The notes beneath the pieces are model-generated. The model saw only the letters and a program-made list of their open reading frames with translations, did not search any database and was not told the DNA's origin. From Jeotgalibaca porci (GTDB taxonomy: Bacteria > Bacillota > Bacilli > Lactobacillales > Aerococcaceae), in the NCBI RefSeq assembly GCF_011299095.1, contig NZ_CP049889.1, forward strand, positions 2,234,200 to 2,298,199: a DNA stretch of 64,000 nt, read 5' to 3'. A program made the position numbers and the translations under genes. Of this stretch, positions 10,525-19,713 are shown in pieces (position 1 is the first letter of the stretch; the number at the start of each line of letters is the position of its first letter).

Positions 10525-10555
10525 AGTATAGAAGTTTGTGAACATTTGCCAAGAA

Positions 10556-11746
10556 TCACTTAATAATTAACACGGCTCCTACCCTAATTAAGTTAGGGTT
10601 CGATATATTATTGGCGACGACTAAGTTATGGACAGTGGTGTTAAAACGATTGGCTATCGCGTACAAGCTATCTCCCGGTTTAACTGTGTATTGAGTCACC
10701 GGCTTCACAGTTACTCCAGGAATCGTTAGGATTTGTCCAACTCGAATCAGGTTAATGTTCGAAATTTTGTTTGCAGTTGCTAAACTGGAAACAGAAACAT
10801 TATATGCTTTGGCGATTTTGTAAAGCGTATCGCCAGCCTTGACGGTGTAGGAGCTGTTTGAAGGAATCGGTTTTGCTCCCGGGATTTGTAGAATTTGACC
10901 AATGCTTATCAGATTTGGATTTTTAATATTATTGAGTGCAATGAGTTGTGCGAGATTCACATTGTGACGCAGCGCAATTTGGGAGAGAGTATCTCCTGCT
11001 TTAACGGTATAAGTTGCTCCTCCTGTAGAAGGGAGGGGTGTTAGGTTAAGTAATTGAGAAAGAGTCACAAAACGATAACCCATATTTTTCAAACGCGGAA
11101 TGAGCGTGTTGAGAGCGGTTGGTGTTCCGGAAGCACCGTCACCAGTATGCATCAAAACAATCGCTCCCGGTTTGAGTGCGTTCAAAACACGATTGCTGAT
11201 AGTAGTAGCGGAATTTCCGGTCCAGTCTAACGTGTCGACAGTCCAATGCACCGTATATGTGTAGCCGGCATTTCCTACTGTCGAAAGAACAGACAGATTC
11301 GTTGCACCATAAGGAGCTCGAAAGAGAGGTTTCGTTGTTTTTCCGGTTGTATTTTTAACAATTGTTTCCGTTTGAGCTAGCTGATTCGCCATTTGCGAAG
11401 GAGTTAATGTCGTGAAGTCAGCGTGATTAAAGGAATGATTACCAATGTCATGACCATTTTGGACGGCAGTCTTGACAATTGCGGGATGTGAACGTGTTCC
11501 GCTTCCGGTCAGAAAGAACGTTGCTTTTACTTGGTGATTTGAGAGTATCGTTAGAATTTTTGAAAAGTTAGTACCATCGGAACCGTCATCAAAGGTCAAA
11601 GCGATGACTTTCTCTGAGGTGTTCCCCTGCATGATAAACTGCGAAGTGGCTGCCTGAGCAGGCATAGTGAAAAAAAGAAGGAGAGTAGAGATAGTAAAAA
11701 GAATAGGGAAGAGTCGATGCAATAGAAAGTGTTTTGAGCCGTACAT
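10556..11746 (-). CDS. Secreted polysaccharide deacetylase with three C-terminal LysM repeats
   Basis: An exported cell-wall enzyme of 396 residues. A signal peptide (positive start, hydrophobic 10-28, cleavage near PAQA at 29-32) precedes a NodB domain with TFDDGSDG (Asp 53/54), the metal-binding HSFNH (104-108), RAPYG (143-147) and a late HTGD (200-203). Three LysM modules at about 246-289, 300-343 and 353-395 bind peptidoglycan. The likely substrate is peptidoglycan GlcNAc or MurNAc (lysozyme resistance), but the sequence does not fix it. The ATG at 11746 has an AGAGGGA ribosome-binding site; the 29 upstream codons of the open frame are not counted. TATAAT on the minus strand at 11807-11802 may be its -10. 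Confidence 0.93.
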   Translation of the reverse strand: MYGSKHFLLHRLFPILFTISTLLLFFTMPAQAATSQFIMQGNTSEKVIALTFDDGSDGTNFSKILTILSNHQVKATFFLTGSGTRSHPAIVKTAVQNGHDIGNHSFNHADFTTLTPSQMANQLAQTETIVKNTTGKTTKPLFRAPYGATNLSVLSTVGNAGYTYTVHWTVDTLDWTGNSATTISNRVLNALKPGAIVLMHTGDGASGTPTALNTLIPRLKNMGYRFVTLSQLLNLTPLPSTGGATYTVKAGDTLSQIALRHNVNLAQLIALNNIKNPNLISIGQILQIPGAKPIPSNSSYTVKAGDTLYKIAKAYNVSVSSLATANKISNINLIRVGQILTIPGVTVKPVTQYTVKPGDSLYAIANRFNTTVHNLVVANNISNPNLIRVGAVLIIK

Positions 11747-11968
11747 CTTAATCCCTCTTTTCTTGTTTGTGTTCCAAATGGGATTGTTTACTTCTACCCT
11801 TATTATAGCAGTAAAAAGATAAATAATAAACACAATCGAGTTATGTGACTATAAAAAGATTGATGAATTTTAAATAACTCTTTAACTTATAAAATGTAAT
11901 TTGAAAACACCGTACAGTTTGGTAAAATGGTTATTATGTAAAAAAGTAACTAAATTGAGGGTTGAATA

Positions 11969-13708
11969 ATGCCAAATTATAATAGTAGAAAAGAAAGAAA
12001 AAGAGCAGAAGAAGAAATTCTCAATAAAATTCAAACGCTCGAAACAGATAATCAACAGGAGATAAGTAAAAGTGTTCCTGTCGAAAAAGAAGATAAAATG
12101 ATCCAAGGAACGTTTTGGATGACATTTGGAAGTATCTTTTCCAGGTTACTAGGTGCGTTATATATTATCCCTTGGAATGCTATGATGGGTGCAAGCGCTG
12201 AAATGGGGAATGCACTTTTTGCGGTGGGATATACCCCATATCAATTATTCCTATCAATCGGAATAGCCGGGTTTCCGTCCGCTATGTCCAAACAAATTGC
12301 GCAATACAACGCTAAAGGTGAATATTATCAAGGACAAGAGCTATTTAAGAAAAGTTCTTTATTCATGGTTGCTACAGGTATATTAAGTGCTGGTTTGATG
12401 TATGTGCTTGCTCCGGCAATCGGAGCCAATAGCCCGGGTATTTCTGTAGAAGCCAATACCCTGGTCATCCGATCATTGGCACCAGCTTTGTTGATTGTAC
12501 CGATCATGAGTCTTATTCGTGGTTACTTCCAAGGTTACCAAAATATGGTGCCGTCAGCGATTACACAGGTAGTTGAGCAAGTTATCCGTGTTGTTTATAT
12601 TCTTTTAGCAACCTTTGTAGTCATGAATATTTTCCAGGGACAATTTCCGACCGCAGTTGCACATTCGACTTTCGCAGCTTTTGTTGGTGCTGTGGCATCC
12701 TTAATCATGTTGATGTGGTATTACCAAAAGCATATGCGTAAGTATGGCGCGGTTATTGAAAGAAGTTCTACTGGACAAAAGCTTAATACAACGCAAGCGA
12801 TTAAAGAAATGATTAAAGAATCCATTCCGTTTATTATTATTGGTTCTGGTATCACTTTTTCTAAATTGATTGATCAGTTCACCTTTAAACCGATTATGCA
12901 AAGAACAACAGAATTCGATGCCAAAACAATCAGTACTTTGTACGGTTTGTTCAGCTTTAACGCTGATAAGTTGATAATGATTATTATCTCATTAGCTGTG
13001 GGAATGGCAGCAACGTCTATCCCGCTATTAGTAGAAAACTATATCAAAGGCAATGTAAAACAACTTGGAAATCAAATTAGACAAATATTTGAACTCTTTG
13101 CCTTTGCAATGTTCCCGGCAGCTTTTGGGATGATGATTGTTGCAGCACCCATTTATAATGTATTTTATCCGATAACGGAGTTGAGTCCTGTTGGTGTCCG
13201 TCTGTTGGCAATTTCTTCAGTGATGAGTGTCATCCTTGGTGCCTTCACGATTGTTTCTTCTATCTTACAATCATTCGGAAAACACCTTGAAGCAATTCTT
13301 TACTTAATTATTGGACTCGTTGCAAAGCTTGTTCTGCAATATCCGTTTATCATGTTATTCGGAACAGCGGGTGCTTTATATGCGACTGGCCTGGGCTTCA
13401 CGATTACAATGATTCTGTCACTTATAAAAATTTACCGATTGGTGCCGTTTAATGTTAAAGAAACAGGTAGAATGACGGGGCTAATTGCTTTGTCAACAGG
13501 GTACATGGTGGCGGCGGCTTATTTTGTCAGTCGCTTGCTCGGTCTTTTCATGGCACCTGACCGCAAAATTACTGCGCTCCTATTTGTTTTGATTATTGCT
13601 GGAGTTGGCGCTGGTGTGTATGTCTACTTACTATTAAAGCTTAGAGTGGCTGATAAGATTTTAGGTTCACGTGTTGAATCCTTAAGAGAAAAATTAAGAA
13701 TCAGCTAG
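11969..13708 (+). CDS. MOP-superfamily lipid flippase (YtgP/MurJ-like polysaccharide exporter)
   Basis: An integral membrane protein of 579 residues with about 14 predicted helices after a charged cytoplasmic N-terminus of roughly 40 residues. The start of the membrane domain (GTFWMTFGSIFSRLLGALYI) and GFPSAMSKQIAQYNA match the YtgP group of Firmicutes, which can supply lipid II flippase activity (MurJ role) in streptococci. A general oligosaccharide flippase role is the alternative. It has a GAGGG ribosome-binding site and is followed 15 bases later by a pseudouridine synthase gene, an arrangement common in this order. Confidence 0.9.
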   Translation: MPNYNSRKERKRAEEEILNKIQTLETDNQQEISKSVPVEKEDKMIQGTFWMTFGSIFSRLLGALYIIPWNAMMGASAEMGNALFAVGYTPYQLFLSIGIAGFPSAMSKQIAQYNAKGEYYQGQELFKKSSLFMVATGILSAGLMYVLAPAIGANSPGISVEANTLVIRSLAPALLIVPIMSLIRGYFQGYQNMVPSAITQVVEQVIRVVYILLATFVVMNIFQGQFPTAVAHSTFAAFVGAVASLIMLMWYYQKHMRKYGAVIERSSTGQKLNTTQAIKEMIKESIPFIIIGSGITFSKLIDQFTFKPIMQRTTEFDAKTISTLYGLFSFNADKLIMIIISLAVGMAATSIPLLVENYIKGNVKQLGNQIRQIFELFAFAMFPAAFGMMIVAAPIYNVFYPITELSPVGVRLLAISSVMSVILGAFTIVSSILQSFGKHLEAILYLIIGLVAKLVLQYPFIMLFGTAGALYATGLGFTITMILSLIKIYRLVPFNVKETGRMTGLIALSTGYMVAAAYFVSRLLGLFMAPDRKITALLFVLIIAGVGAGVYVYLLLKLRVADKILGSRVESLREKLRIS

Positions 13709-13723
13709 CGAGGTGAATGATTC

Positions 13724-14452
13724 ATGCGATTAGATAAGTTTCTTGCTCATACGGGTTATGGAACCCGTAAAGAAGTGAAAGTATTATTAAAGAAAAAATG
13801 TATTCTAGTAAATGGAGCCATCATTACAAAAGGTGACACTATACTGAAATTAGATACAGATACTGTGACGGTAAATGATGAGGTCGTGCATTATCAAAAA
13901 TTTGTTTATCTAATGCTGAATAAACCAGGCGGATATTTGAGTGCAACAGAAGACAATCATCAACAAACAGTCATCGATTTGTTAGACGCCGATTCGCAAC
14001 GCTTTAGTCCCTTTCCTGTGGGAAGGCTGGATAAAGATACGGAAGGTTTACTCTTACTGACCAATGATGGAGATTTGGCGCATTTTCTGTTATCTCCAAA
14101 AAAACAGGTGCATAAAACGTATTATGCAAAAGTCGTGGGTGTGATGGATGAGGCTGACGTGAAAGCATTTAACGAAGGAGTTATCCTGGAAGATGGGTAT
14201 GAATGTCTTCCGGCTAACTTGGAAATTTTGAGTACAGCGGAAGATAGCTCTGACGTGCATATTACGATTTCAGAGGGTAAGTTCCATCAAGTCAAACGAA
14301 TGGTTTTGGCTTGCGGAAAAGAAGTCTCGTTCTTGAAACGTTTAACGATGGGTAGCTTAAAATTAGACGAAAATCTAAAACTAGGAGAATACCGTCCGTT
14401 AACAGATCAAGAACTGAATGGATTAAAGGAATTTTTACCCCAAAACAGCTAA
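13724..14452 (+). CDS. RsuA-family 16S rRNA pseudouridine synthase
   Basis: The N-terminal S4 RNA-binding domain (MRLDKFLAHTGYGTRKEVK) is followed by the catalytic motif GRLDKDTEGLLLLTNDG, whose Asp attacks the uridine. The 242-residue length fits RsuA, which modifies U516 of 16S rRNA; the family also contains RluB/E/F, so the exact target is inferred. The ATG at 13724 has a GCGAGGTG ribosome-binding site. It is probably cotranscribed with the flippase gene. Confidence 0.93.
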   Translation: MRLDKFLAHTGYGTRKEVKVLLKKKCILVNGAIITKGDTILKLDTDTVTVNDEVVHYQKFVYLMLNKPGGYLSATEDNHQQTVIDLLDADSQRFSPFPVGRLDKDTEGLLLLTNDGDLAHFLLSPKKQVHKTYYAKVVGVMDEADVKAFNEGVILEDGYECLPANLEILSTAEDSSDVHITISEGKFHQVKRMVLACGKEVSFLKRLTMGSLKLDENLKLGEYRPLTDQELNGLKEFLPQNS

Positions 14453-14496
14453 AAGTGTTAAACTATAAGTATCAGTTAAAAAAAGGATGTGTCTGG

Positions 14497-15900
14497 ATGG
14501 AAATTAATTGGACTAAAGAAGTGGAAGCGCGTAAAGAAGCACTTCTAGAAGATTTATTTACAATACTAAAAGTTGACAGTGTACGTGATGATGCGAAAGC
14601 AACACCAGAAATGCCTGTTGGACCAGGACCGAAAGAAGCTTTGGAAGCTTTCTTGCAAATAGGAGAGCGTGACGGCTTTATCACGAAGAACGTTGGTAAC
14701 TTGGCAGGTCACATTGAATACGGTGCTGGCGAGGAGTTAATGGGCGTTTTTGGTCACGTTGACGTGGTACCCACTGGAACAGGTTGGGATACGGATCCTT
14801 TTGAGCCGGTCATCAAAGACAATCGTGTCTACGCCCGAGGTTCAAGTGATGATAAAGGACCATCAATGGCAGCTTACTATGCCATTAAAATCATTCGTGA
14901 TTTAGGGTTACCTGTATCGAAGCGTGTCCGTATGATTATTGGTACTGATGAAGAGAGTGGTTGGCAATGTATGGATCACTATCTGCAACACGAAGAGTTA
15001 CCAGACTTCGGTTTCTCTCCAGACGCAGATTTCCCAATCATCAACGGTGAAAAAGGAAATCAATCTCTATACGTGCGTTTCAGAAATGATTTAGCGGGTG
15101 GGAAAAACCAACTCATCAGTTTTGATGCTGGCCTACGTGAGAATATGGTCCCGCAAGATGCGACAGTTGTTTTCACAAGTTTGGAAGCTGATAAAATTCA
15201 AACGGCTTTGGAGGCTTTCTTAGCTACCCATCCTGTGAAAGCAACACTATCAACTGAAGGCGATGTTGTTACAATCGAAATGGTTGGTAAATCCGCACAC
15301 GGAATGAATCCGGCAGCAGGAATCAATGCCGGGACTTACTTGGCAGTATTCTTGAACCAATTTAACTTTGGTGGCGATGCAGCGAAGTTCTTCAGCTTGA
15401 TTACAGACTTCATTCATTTAGAGTTTACCGCTGATAAATTAGGCTTGGCATACACGGATAAAGTGATGGGTGAATTAACAATGAACGCAGGTGTCTTCAC
15501 ATTTACTGTTGAAGAGGGCGGTCAAATTGCCTTGAACTTCCGTTACCCGACAGGCGTGTCTGCAGAAGGGTTAGAAATTAACCTGGAATCAGCATTGAGC
15601 CAATACGGTATTACCATCGCAAAAGGCGGTTTAGGCAAAGAACCACATTATGTACCAGCTGATGATCCATTGGTTCAAACATTATTGGCAGTATACGAAA
15701 AACACACCGGTTTAAAAGGCTCTGAACGTTCAATCGGTGGCGGAACGTATGGCCGCTTATTAAAACGTGGCGTTGCTTATGGCGCTTTATTCCCAGACAG
15801 TATCGACACGATGCATCAAGCAAACGAATTCTTGGCATTGGATGATTTATTCCGTGCAACAGCAATCTATGCAGATGCTATCTACGAGCTAATTAAATAA
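14497..15900 (+). CDS. pepV: Dipeptidase PepV (M20 family)
   Basis: A zinc dipeptidase of LAB that cleaves a wide range of dipeptides in the cytoplasm. Metal-ligand blocks are visible: FGHVDVVPTG, GSSDDKGP and GTDEESGW, with a late MHQANE. The product is 467 residues, the family length. The open frame begins at GTG 14455, but ATG 14497 has an AAAAGGAT ribosome-binding site and matches the usual N-terminus. It follows the pseudouridine synthase gene by 44 bases and ends in a terminator. Confidence 0.95.
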   Translation: MEINWTKEVEARKEALLEDLFTILKVDSVRDDAKATPEMPVGPGPKEALEAFLQIGERDGFITKNVGNLAGHIEYGAGEELMGVFGHVDVVPTGTGWDTDPFEPVIKDNRVYARGSSDDKGPSMAAYYAIKIIRDLGLPVSKRVRMIIGTDEESGWQCMDHYLQHEELPDFGFSPDADFPIINGEKGNQSLYVRFRNDLAGGKNQLISFDAGLRENMVPQDATVVFTSLEADKIQTALEAFLATHPVKATLSTEGDVVTIEMVGKSAHGMNPAAGINAGTYLAVFLNQFNFGGDAAKFFSLITDFIHLEFTADKLGLAYTDKVMGELTMNAGVFTFTVEEGGQIALNFRYPTGVSAEGLEINLESALSQYGITIAKGGLGKEPHYVPADDPLVQTLLAVYEKHTGLKGSERSIGGGTYGRLLKRGVAYGALFPDSIDTMHQANEFLALDDLFRATAIYADAIYELIK

Positions 15901-16250
15901 TTTTCAACGATCGGAGTAAGGGCTCCGGTCGTTTTTTTGTTTAGTTCACACATGTATGTTACAAACGCGTTACAAATGTTACAATCTAAATTTGAACAGT
16001 TTTTGAATAATGTAATTTTAAAATTTTAATAGTGCAATTAAATCATATCTTTAAGTTTGTATGAGACTTAATATGTGAATAAATGTCCAAATTATGACGC
16101 TACTATCATGATATTGAGAAATAAGAGTCAGAGTGTCTGCGATGATATTTCGATAATGATGCAATCAAACTGTCATACTCCTATTACAGAATTACCGACA
16201 TGACAATGTTATACTTCTTAATGTTAGATTTTGAAAAAGGAGAGGAAACA
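15901..16250 (+). promoter_or_regulatory. 350-base non-coding region before the PcsB-like gene: terminator and GTTACAA repeats
   Basis: An intrinsic terminator occupies 15906-15938. GTTACAA then occurs three times (from 15958, 15969 and 15978); the first two form TGTTAC-N5-CGTTAC, one base off the WalR (YycF) consensus TGTWAH-N5-TGTWAH. A weak promoter TTGAAT-N16-TTTAAT (16003-16030) would give a leader of about 210 bases, and TATACT at 16210 is another possible -10. WalR control of PcsB/CwlO-type genes is known in other Firmicutes; here it is inferred. No gene was found in the stretch. Confidence 0.4.
15906..15938 (+). terminator. Terminator of pepV
   Basis: ACGATCGGAG pairs with CTCCGGTCGT (one G-U pair) around TAAGGG, followed by seven T. 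Confidence 0.9.
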
Positions 16251-17579
16251 TTGAATAAGAAGTATATTGCATTACTATCTTCAATGGTCTTGCTATCACC
16301 GCTTGTAGGCGGTATGCAAGTTCAAGCAGATACACTTGATGAACTTAACCGTGAAAAACAACAATTAGAGCAAAAGTCAGAAGACGTTCAAAATAAAATC
16401 AATGATAAAGAATCTTCTTTACAAAAACTGGAAGATGAAAAATCAAACTTGGAGAGCCATGTTGCGGAGCTTCAAGAAAGTATAGATGAACTATTATTAC
16501 AATTAGACAAACAAGAAGAAGAACTGCAAAAAATTGAGCAAAAAATTAATGATTTGCAAGAACGCATAGAAGCCTTACAAATCATTATTGAGCAACGTAC
16601 TGAAAAATTAAATAATCAAGCACGTGTTATTCAAACTGAAGCTAGTATGACAGATATGGTATCAATCGTGATGAACGCTGAATCATTGACTGATATGGTG
16701 GGTAAAATATCTACTGTTAACCGTCTAATCACAGCGAACAAAGATATCGTTATCCAACAGGAAAATGATAAACAAGAAGTTGAAGATACGAAAGCAGCTG
16801 TCGAAGACGAGCGTGTAGCAGCTGAAGAATTGAAACAACAAATTATTGTCAGTAAAAACAACGTCGTAGCACAACAAAACGAGTTGAATCATCAAATTAC
16901 ATTGGTGCTCGAAAATGTGCAATTAACTGAAAAAGAAAAAAGTAAATTACAAGCAACGAAATCAGATTTAGCATCTCAGACGAGTGAAATTAGTTCAGAA
17001 ATCGCTGCAGAAGAAACGCGTATTGAACAAGAACGTATCGCACGTGAGAAGGCTGAAGCTGAAAGAATTGCACGTGAAAAAGCTGAGGAAGAAGCAGCTG
17101 CAGCGGCCGCTGCACAAGCGGCCAACAATATGGTTGCATCGTCTGAATCATCGGTACCAAGCTCTGTTTCATCCAGTTCAGTTGGTGGCTTTATTCGTCC
17201 CGCATCAGGCTACATTTCTTCACCTTACGGAATGAGATTCCATCCAATCACCGGAACATACCATTCACATAATGGTATTGACTTCGCGGGCAGCGGTCCA
17301 ATCGTTGCGGCACGTGAAGGGACAGTGGAAGTGGCAACATATAGTCCTTCTTGGGGCTACTATGTCGTTGTTAACCATGGCACGATTGATGGTAATAATG
17401 TAAAAACACTTTATGCACACATGACACCGGGCTTAACGGTTGCACCAGGGCAATCAGTGAGCGCGGGTCAACAACTTGGAACTATGGGAACAACTGGTGA
17501 ATCAACTGGTGTTCACTTACATCTCGAAGTTTACGAAAATGGAACACGTATTAATCCATTGAAATATTTTTCACTATAA
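16251..17579 (+). CDS. Secreted coiled-coil M23 peptidase, PcsB/CwlO-type murein hydrolase
   Basis: A cell-wall protein of 442 residues. The signal peptide (MNKKYIALLSSMVLLSPLV, cleavage near A26) precedes a long coiled coil (about 30-270), an Ala/Glu-rich linker, a Ser-rich stretch and a C-terminal M23 (LytM) domain with FHPITGTYHSHNGIDFA and VHLHLEVY, which carry the zinc-binding His/Asp residues. Proteins of this plan split peptidoglycan at division and are controlled by FtsEX in other Firmicutes; streptococcal PcsB itself has a CHAP domain, so this is an analogue. The start is TTG 16251 after AAAGGAGAGG; an in-frame ATG at 16200 has no ribosome-binding site. Confidence 0.9.
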   Translation: MNKKYIALLSSMVLLSPLVGGMQVQADTLDELNREKQQLEQKSEDVQNKINDKESSLQKLEDEKSNLESHVAELQESIDELLLQLDKQEEELQKIEQKINDLQERIEALQIIIEQRTEKLNNQARVIQTEASMTDMVSIVMNAESLTDMVGKISTVNRLITANKDIVIQQENDKQEVEDTKAAVEDERVAAEELKQQIIVSKNNVVAQQNELNHQITLVLENVQLTEKEKSKLQATKSDLASQTSEISSEIAAEETRIEQERIAREKAEAERIAREKAEEEAAAAAAAQAANNMVASSESSVPSSVSSSSVGGFIRPASGYISSPYGMRFHPITGTYHSHNGIDFAGSGPIVAAREGTVEVATYSPSWGYYVVVNHGTIDGNNVKTLYAHMTPGLTVAPGQSVSAGQQLGTMGTTGESTGVHLHLEVYENGTRINPLKYFSL

Positions 17580-17590
17580 TGCATAATATG

Positions 17591-17629
17591 AAGGGTCATT
17601 GTTCTCTCGGAGAAACAATGATCCTTTTC
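17591..17629 (+). terminator. Terminator of the PcsB-like gene
   Basis: AAGGGTCATTGTT (17591-17603) pairs with AACAATGATCCTT (17614-17626), one G-U pair, then TTTTC. Confidence 0.85.
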
Positions 17630-17651
17630 TAATAATAAGGGGGATCCGACG

Positions 17652-18392
17652 ATGGAGAAAATCACCTCCGCGAAAAATCAAAAAATCAAACAATGGAAAA
17701 AATTACAGACATCTAAAGGTAGAAGAGAAACCAACCAATACGTGATTGAAGGGGAGCACTTGTACTTAGAAGCAGTTAAAAGTGCCATGATACTGGATAC
17801 CGTAGTTGTGACAGAGAAATTCTTAAGTAAAGTTAATCCTGCTCATCTTGAGCAAGTCATTTTGGTCACAGATGATGTGATGCACACACTCTCGCAAACA
17901 GAGACATCGCAGGGTATTTTCTGTATTTTGGAAATACCAGAGCAACGTTTGCCAAAAACATTTAATGGCAAGTTTGTTCTTCTAGATGGCGTTCAAGATC
18001 CAGGAAATGCTGGGACGATTGTTCGAACGGCAGATGCTGCAGGCTTTGACGGCGTCATTTTTGGAGAGGGTAGCGTAGATCCTTATAATGATAAGGTCGT
18101 TCGCTCCATGCAAGGCAGCCAGTTCCATATTCCTATCTATAGAGGGAATATTCGTGACATGATGGGTGAATTTGAATACATTTACGGAACAGCGCTGGAT
18201 AAAAATGCGAAAGATTATCGCGAAGTACCTCAAACAGATAATATCGCTGTGATTCTTGGGAACGAAGGAAATGGTGTCTCTTCTGAAGTTTTAGAAGCGA
18301 CTACCCATAACTTATACATTCCCATTATTGGTAAAGCAGAATCACTTAACGTGGCGATAGCTGGTGGGATATTAATGTACTACTTTGTTTAA
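17652..18392 (+). CDS. SpoU/TrmH-family RNA 2'-O-methyltransferase (YsgA type)
   Basis: A SPOUT methyltransferase of 246 residues. The three family motifs are present: GNAGTIVRTADAAG, ILGNEGNGVS and the knot segment SLNVAIAGGI. The N-terminal domain (about 1-95) is the L30-like substrate-binding part. Members methylate rRNA or tRNA ribose; the exact site is not readable from sequence. In Bacillus the homologue lies next to pheST, as it nearly does here with two small genes between. The ATG has a GGGGGAT ribosome-binding site. Confidence 0.92.
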   Translation: MEKITSAKNQKIKQWKKLQTSKGRRETNQYVIEGEHLYLEAVKSAMILDTVVVTEKFLSKVNPAHLEQVILVTDDVMHTLSQTETSQGIFCILEIPEQRLPKTFNGKFVLLDGVQDPGNAGTIVRTADAAGFDGVIFGEGSVDPYNDKVVRSMQGSQFHIPIYRGNIRDMMGEFEYIYGTALDKNAKDYREVPQTDNIAVILGNEGNGVSSEVLEATTHNLYIPIIGKAESLNVAIAGGILMYYFV

Positions 18393-18457
18393 TTGTGAAG
18401 AATATTACAATTTGACTAAAAGTAAGTAAAAAATCTTTTCAAAGGCACTTTTTGATG

Positions 18458-18463
18458 TATAAT
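18458..18463 (+). promoter_or_regulatory. Likely -10 box before the HD hydrolase gene
   Basis: A perfect TATAAT about 33 bases before the ATG in a 103-base gap; the -35 region is poor. Confidence 0.4.
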
Positions 18464-18495
18464 AAACCTCGAACAAATAAAAGGGAGCTTGATGA

Positions 18496-19026
18496 ATGAA
18501 AATGCAGAAATGGGAATTGGACAAAGAATTTGTAGCGCACATAGAAGATTTGCTTGCGTGCGAAGAGGTCCAACAGCTAAAAGATATTACACAACATTAC
18601 CATAGCACACGCTTAGATCACTCAATTTCTGTCGCATACCGGAGTTTCTGTATTGGAAAAAAATTCAACTGTGATACCCGTGCAATTGCACGTGCAGGTC
18701 TCTTGCATGATTTATTTTATTATGATTGGCGTACAACGAAATTTGATGAAGGTTCTCATGCTTACGTACATCCAAGGATTGCGTGTGCCAATGCTGAAAA
18801 ATTGACGGAATTAACAGATTTAGAAAAAGATATTATCCTGAAACATATGTGGGGCGCAACAGTAGCTCTTCCAAAATATAAAGAAAGTTTTGTAGTGACA
18901 TTGGTCGATAAGTACTGTGCTTGCGACGAAGCAATCTCACCATTATTTTCTAAAGCAAAGCTTTTACTTATCGGAAAATGGACGGCGGTAAAACAAGCAA
19001 TTGTTACCAATCCAATCTCATTCTAG
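18496..19026 (+). CDS. HD-domain phosphohydrolase
   Basis: A 176-residue cytoplasmic protein. HSTRLDHSISVAYRSF and LLHDLFYYDW supply the His and the HD pair of metal-dependent phosphohydrolases, with HMW and the later DKYCACDE as further candidate ligands. The substrate is unknown; related short HD proteins hydrolyse nucleotides or nucleotide-like signals. It has a GGGAGC ribosome-binding site. In Firmicutes a gene of this kind often lies between the RNA methyltransferase and pheS, so the location is conserved rather than accidental (from memory). Confidence 0.85.
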   Translation: MKMQKWELDKEFVAHIEDLLACEEVQQLKDITQHYHSTRLDHSISVAYRSFCIGKKFNCDTRAIARAGLLHDLFYYDWRTTKFDEGSHAYVHPRIACANAEKLTELTDLEKDIILKHMWGATVALPKYKESFVVTLVDKYCACDEAISPLFSKAKLLLIGKWTAVKQAIVTNPISF

Positions 19027-19070
19027 ATAAGTAATATTTAATGAAACATCCACGAGAAGAGGTGCACGAA

Positions 19071-19400
19071 ATGGAAAATAGAGTTGAGATGCATGCCTGC
19101 ATCTGTCCTAAATTTGAAAAAACTTTTTCAATTTTAGGTAAAAAATGGTCCGGTTTGATTATCGAAGTTTTACTGACTGGCGACCACCGATTTAAAGAAA
19201 TTGCTGAAGAGATACCTGGCGTCAGCGACCGCGTTTTAGTTGAACGTTTGAAAGAACTGGAAGATGAAGACATCGTTATTCGTAAAGAATTAGCTGATGG
19301 TCCGATTCGTATTTTGTATGGGTTAACTGAAAAAGGTAAAAATTTAGAACCCGCAATGATAGAAATCCAGCGTTGGTCAAACCAATGGATTACAATCTAG
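19071..19400 (+). CDS. HxlR-family winged-helix transcriptional regulator
   Basis: A 109-residue single-domain regulator. The segments ILGKKWSGLIIEVLLTGDHRFKEI (split here) and VSDRVLVERLKELEDEDIV are the HxlR winged helix, and FEKTFSILGKKW is its usual lead-in. Cys 10 and Cys 12 near the N-terminus resemble the redox- or aldehyde-sensing cysteines of several HxlR proteins. ATG 19071 has an AGAGGTG ribosome-binding site; ATG 19041 in frame lacks one. Targets are unknown. It ends two bases before the promoter of the pheS T-box. Confidence 0.88.
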   Translation: MENRVEMHACICPKFEKTFSILGKKWSGLIIEVLLTGDHRFKEIAEEIPGVSDRVLVERLKELEDEDIVIRKELADGPIRILYGLTEKGKNLEPAMIEIQRWSNQWITI

Positions 19401-19401
19401 C

Positions 19402-19430
19402 TTGACGGCTGACTGATTTACTGATAGATT
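19402..19430 (+). promoter_or_regulatory. Promoter of the pheS T-box leader
   Basis: TTGACG (19402-19407), a 17-base spacer, then TAGATT (19425-19430). It begins two bases after the hxlR-like stop codon. Confidence 0.7.
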
Positions 19431-19436
19431 TAATTA

Positions 19437-19683
19437 AATAATATAAATGCATAGATGGGAACCATCTGCCTAAAAGAGACTACAGGGAAATTTGCCTAGA
19501 CTGAGAGCAAATGACGATAACGGCATGATTTTTCACTCCCGGAGCAGGCTTTGGAATTTGCGATAGCAATGAATAAAGACCCGGCATGTTTGTCGTTAGC
19601 GAAGGAAGTGTTGTCCTATTTTTGGGCAAAACAAGGGTGGTACCGCGATATCTCGTCCCTTCTAGGGAGAGGTATTTTTTTTA
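19437..19683 (+). promoter_or_regulatory. T-box riboswitch controlling pheST (Phe specifier)
   Basis: The T-box sequence AGGGTGGTACCGCG is present at 19634-19647. It is followed by a terminator stem (19648-19660 with 19664-19675) and eight T, which competes with an antiterminator formed with the T-box. A TTC codon followed by A at 19532-19534, on the 3' side of the long Stem I, is the likely Phe specifier. Uncharged tRNA-Phe would favour antitermination. The Stem I boundaries are approximate. Confidence 0.93.
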
Positions 19684-19713
19684 TGCAAAAAATTAGATTG
19701 TGAGGGTATTCGA

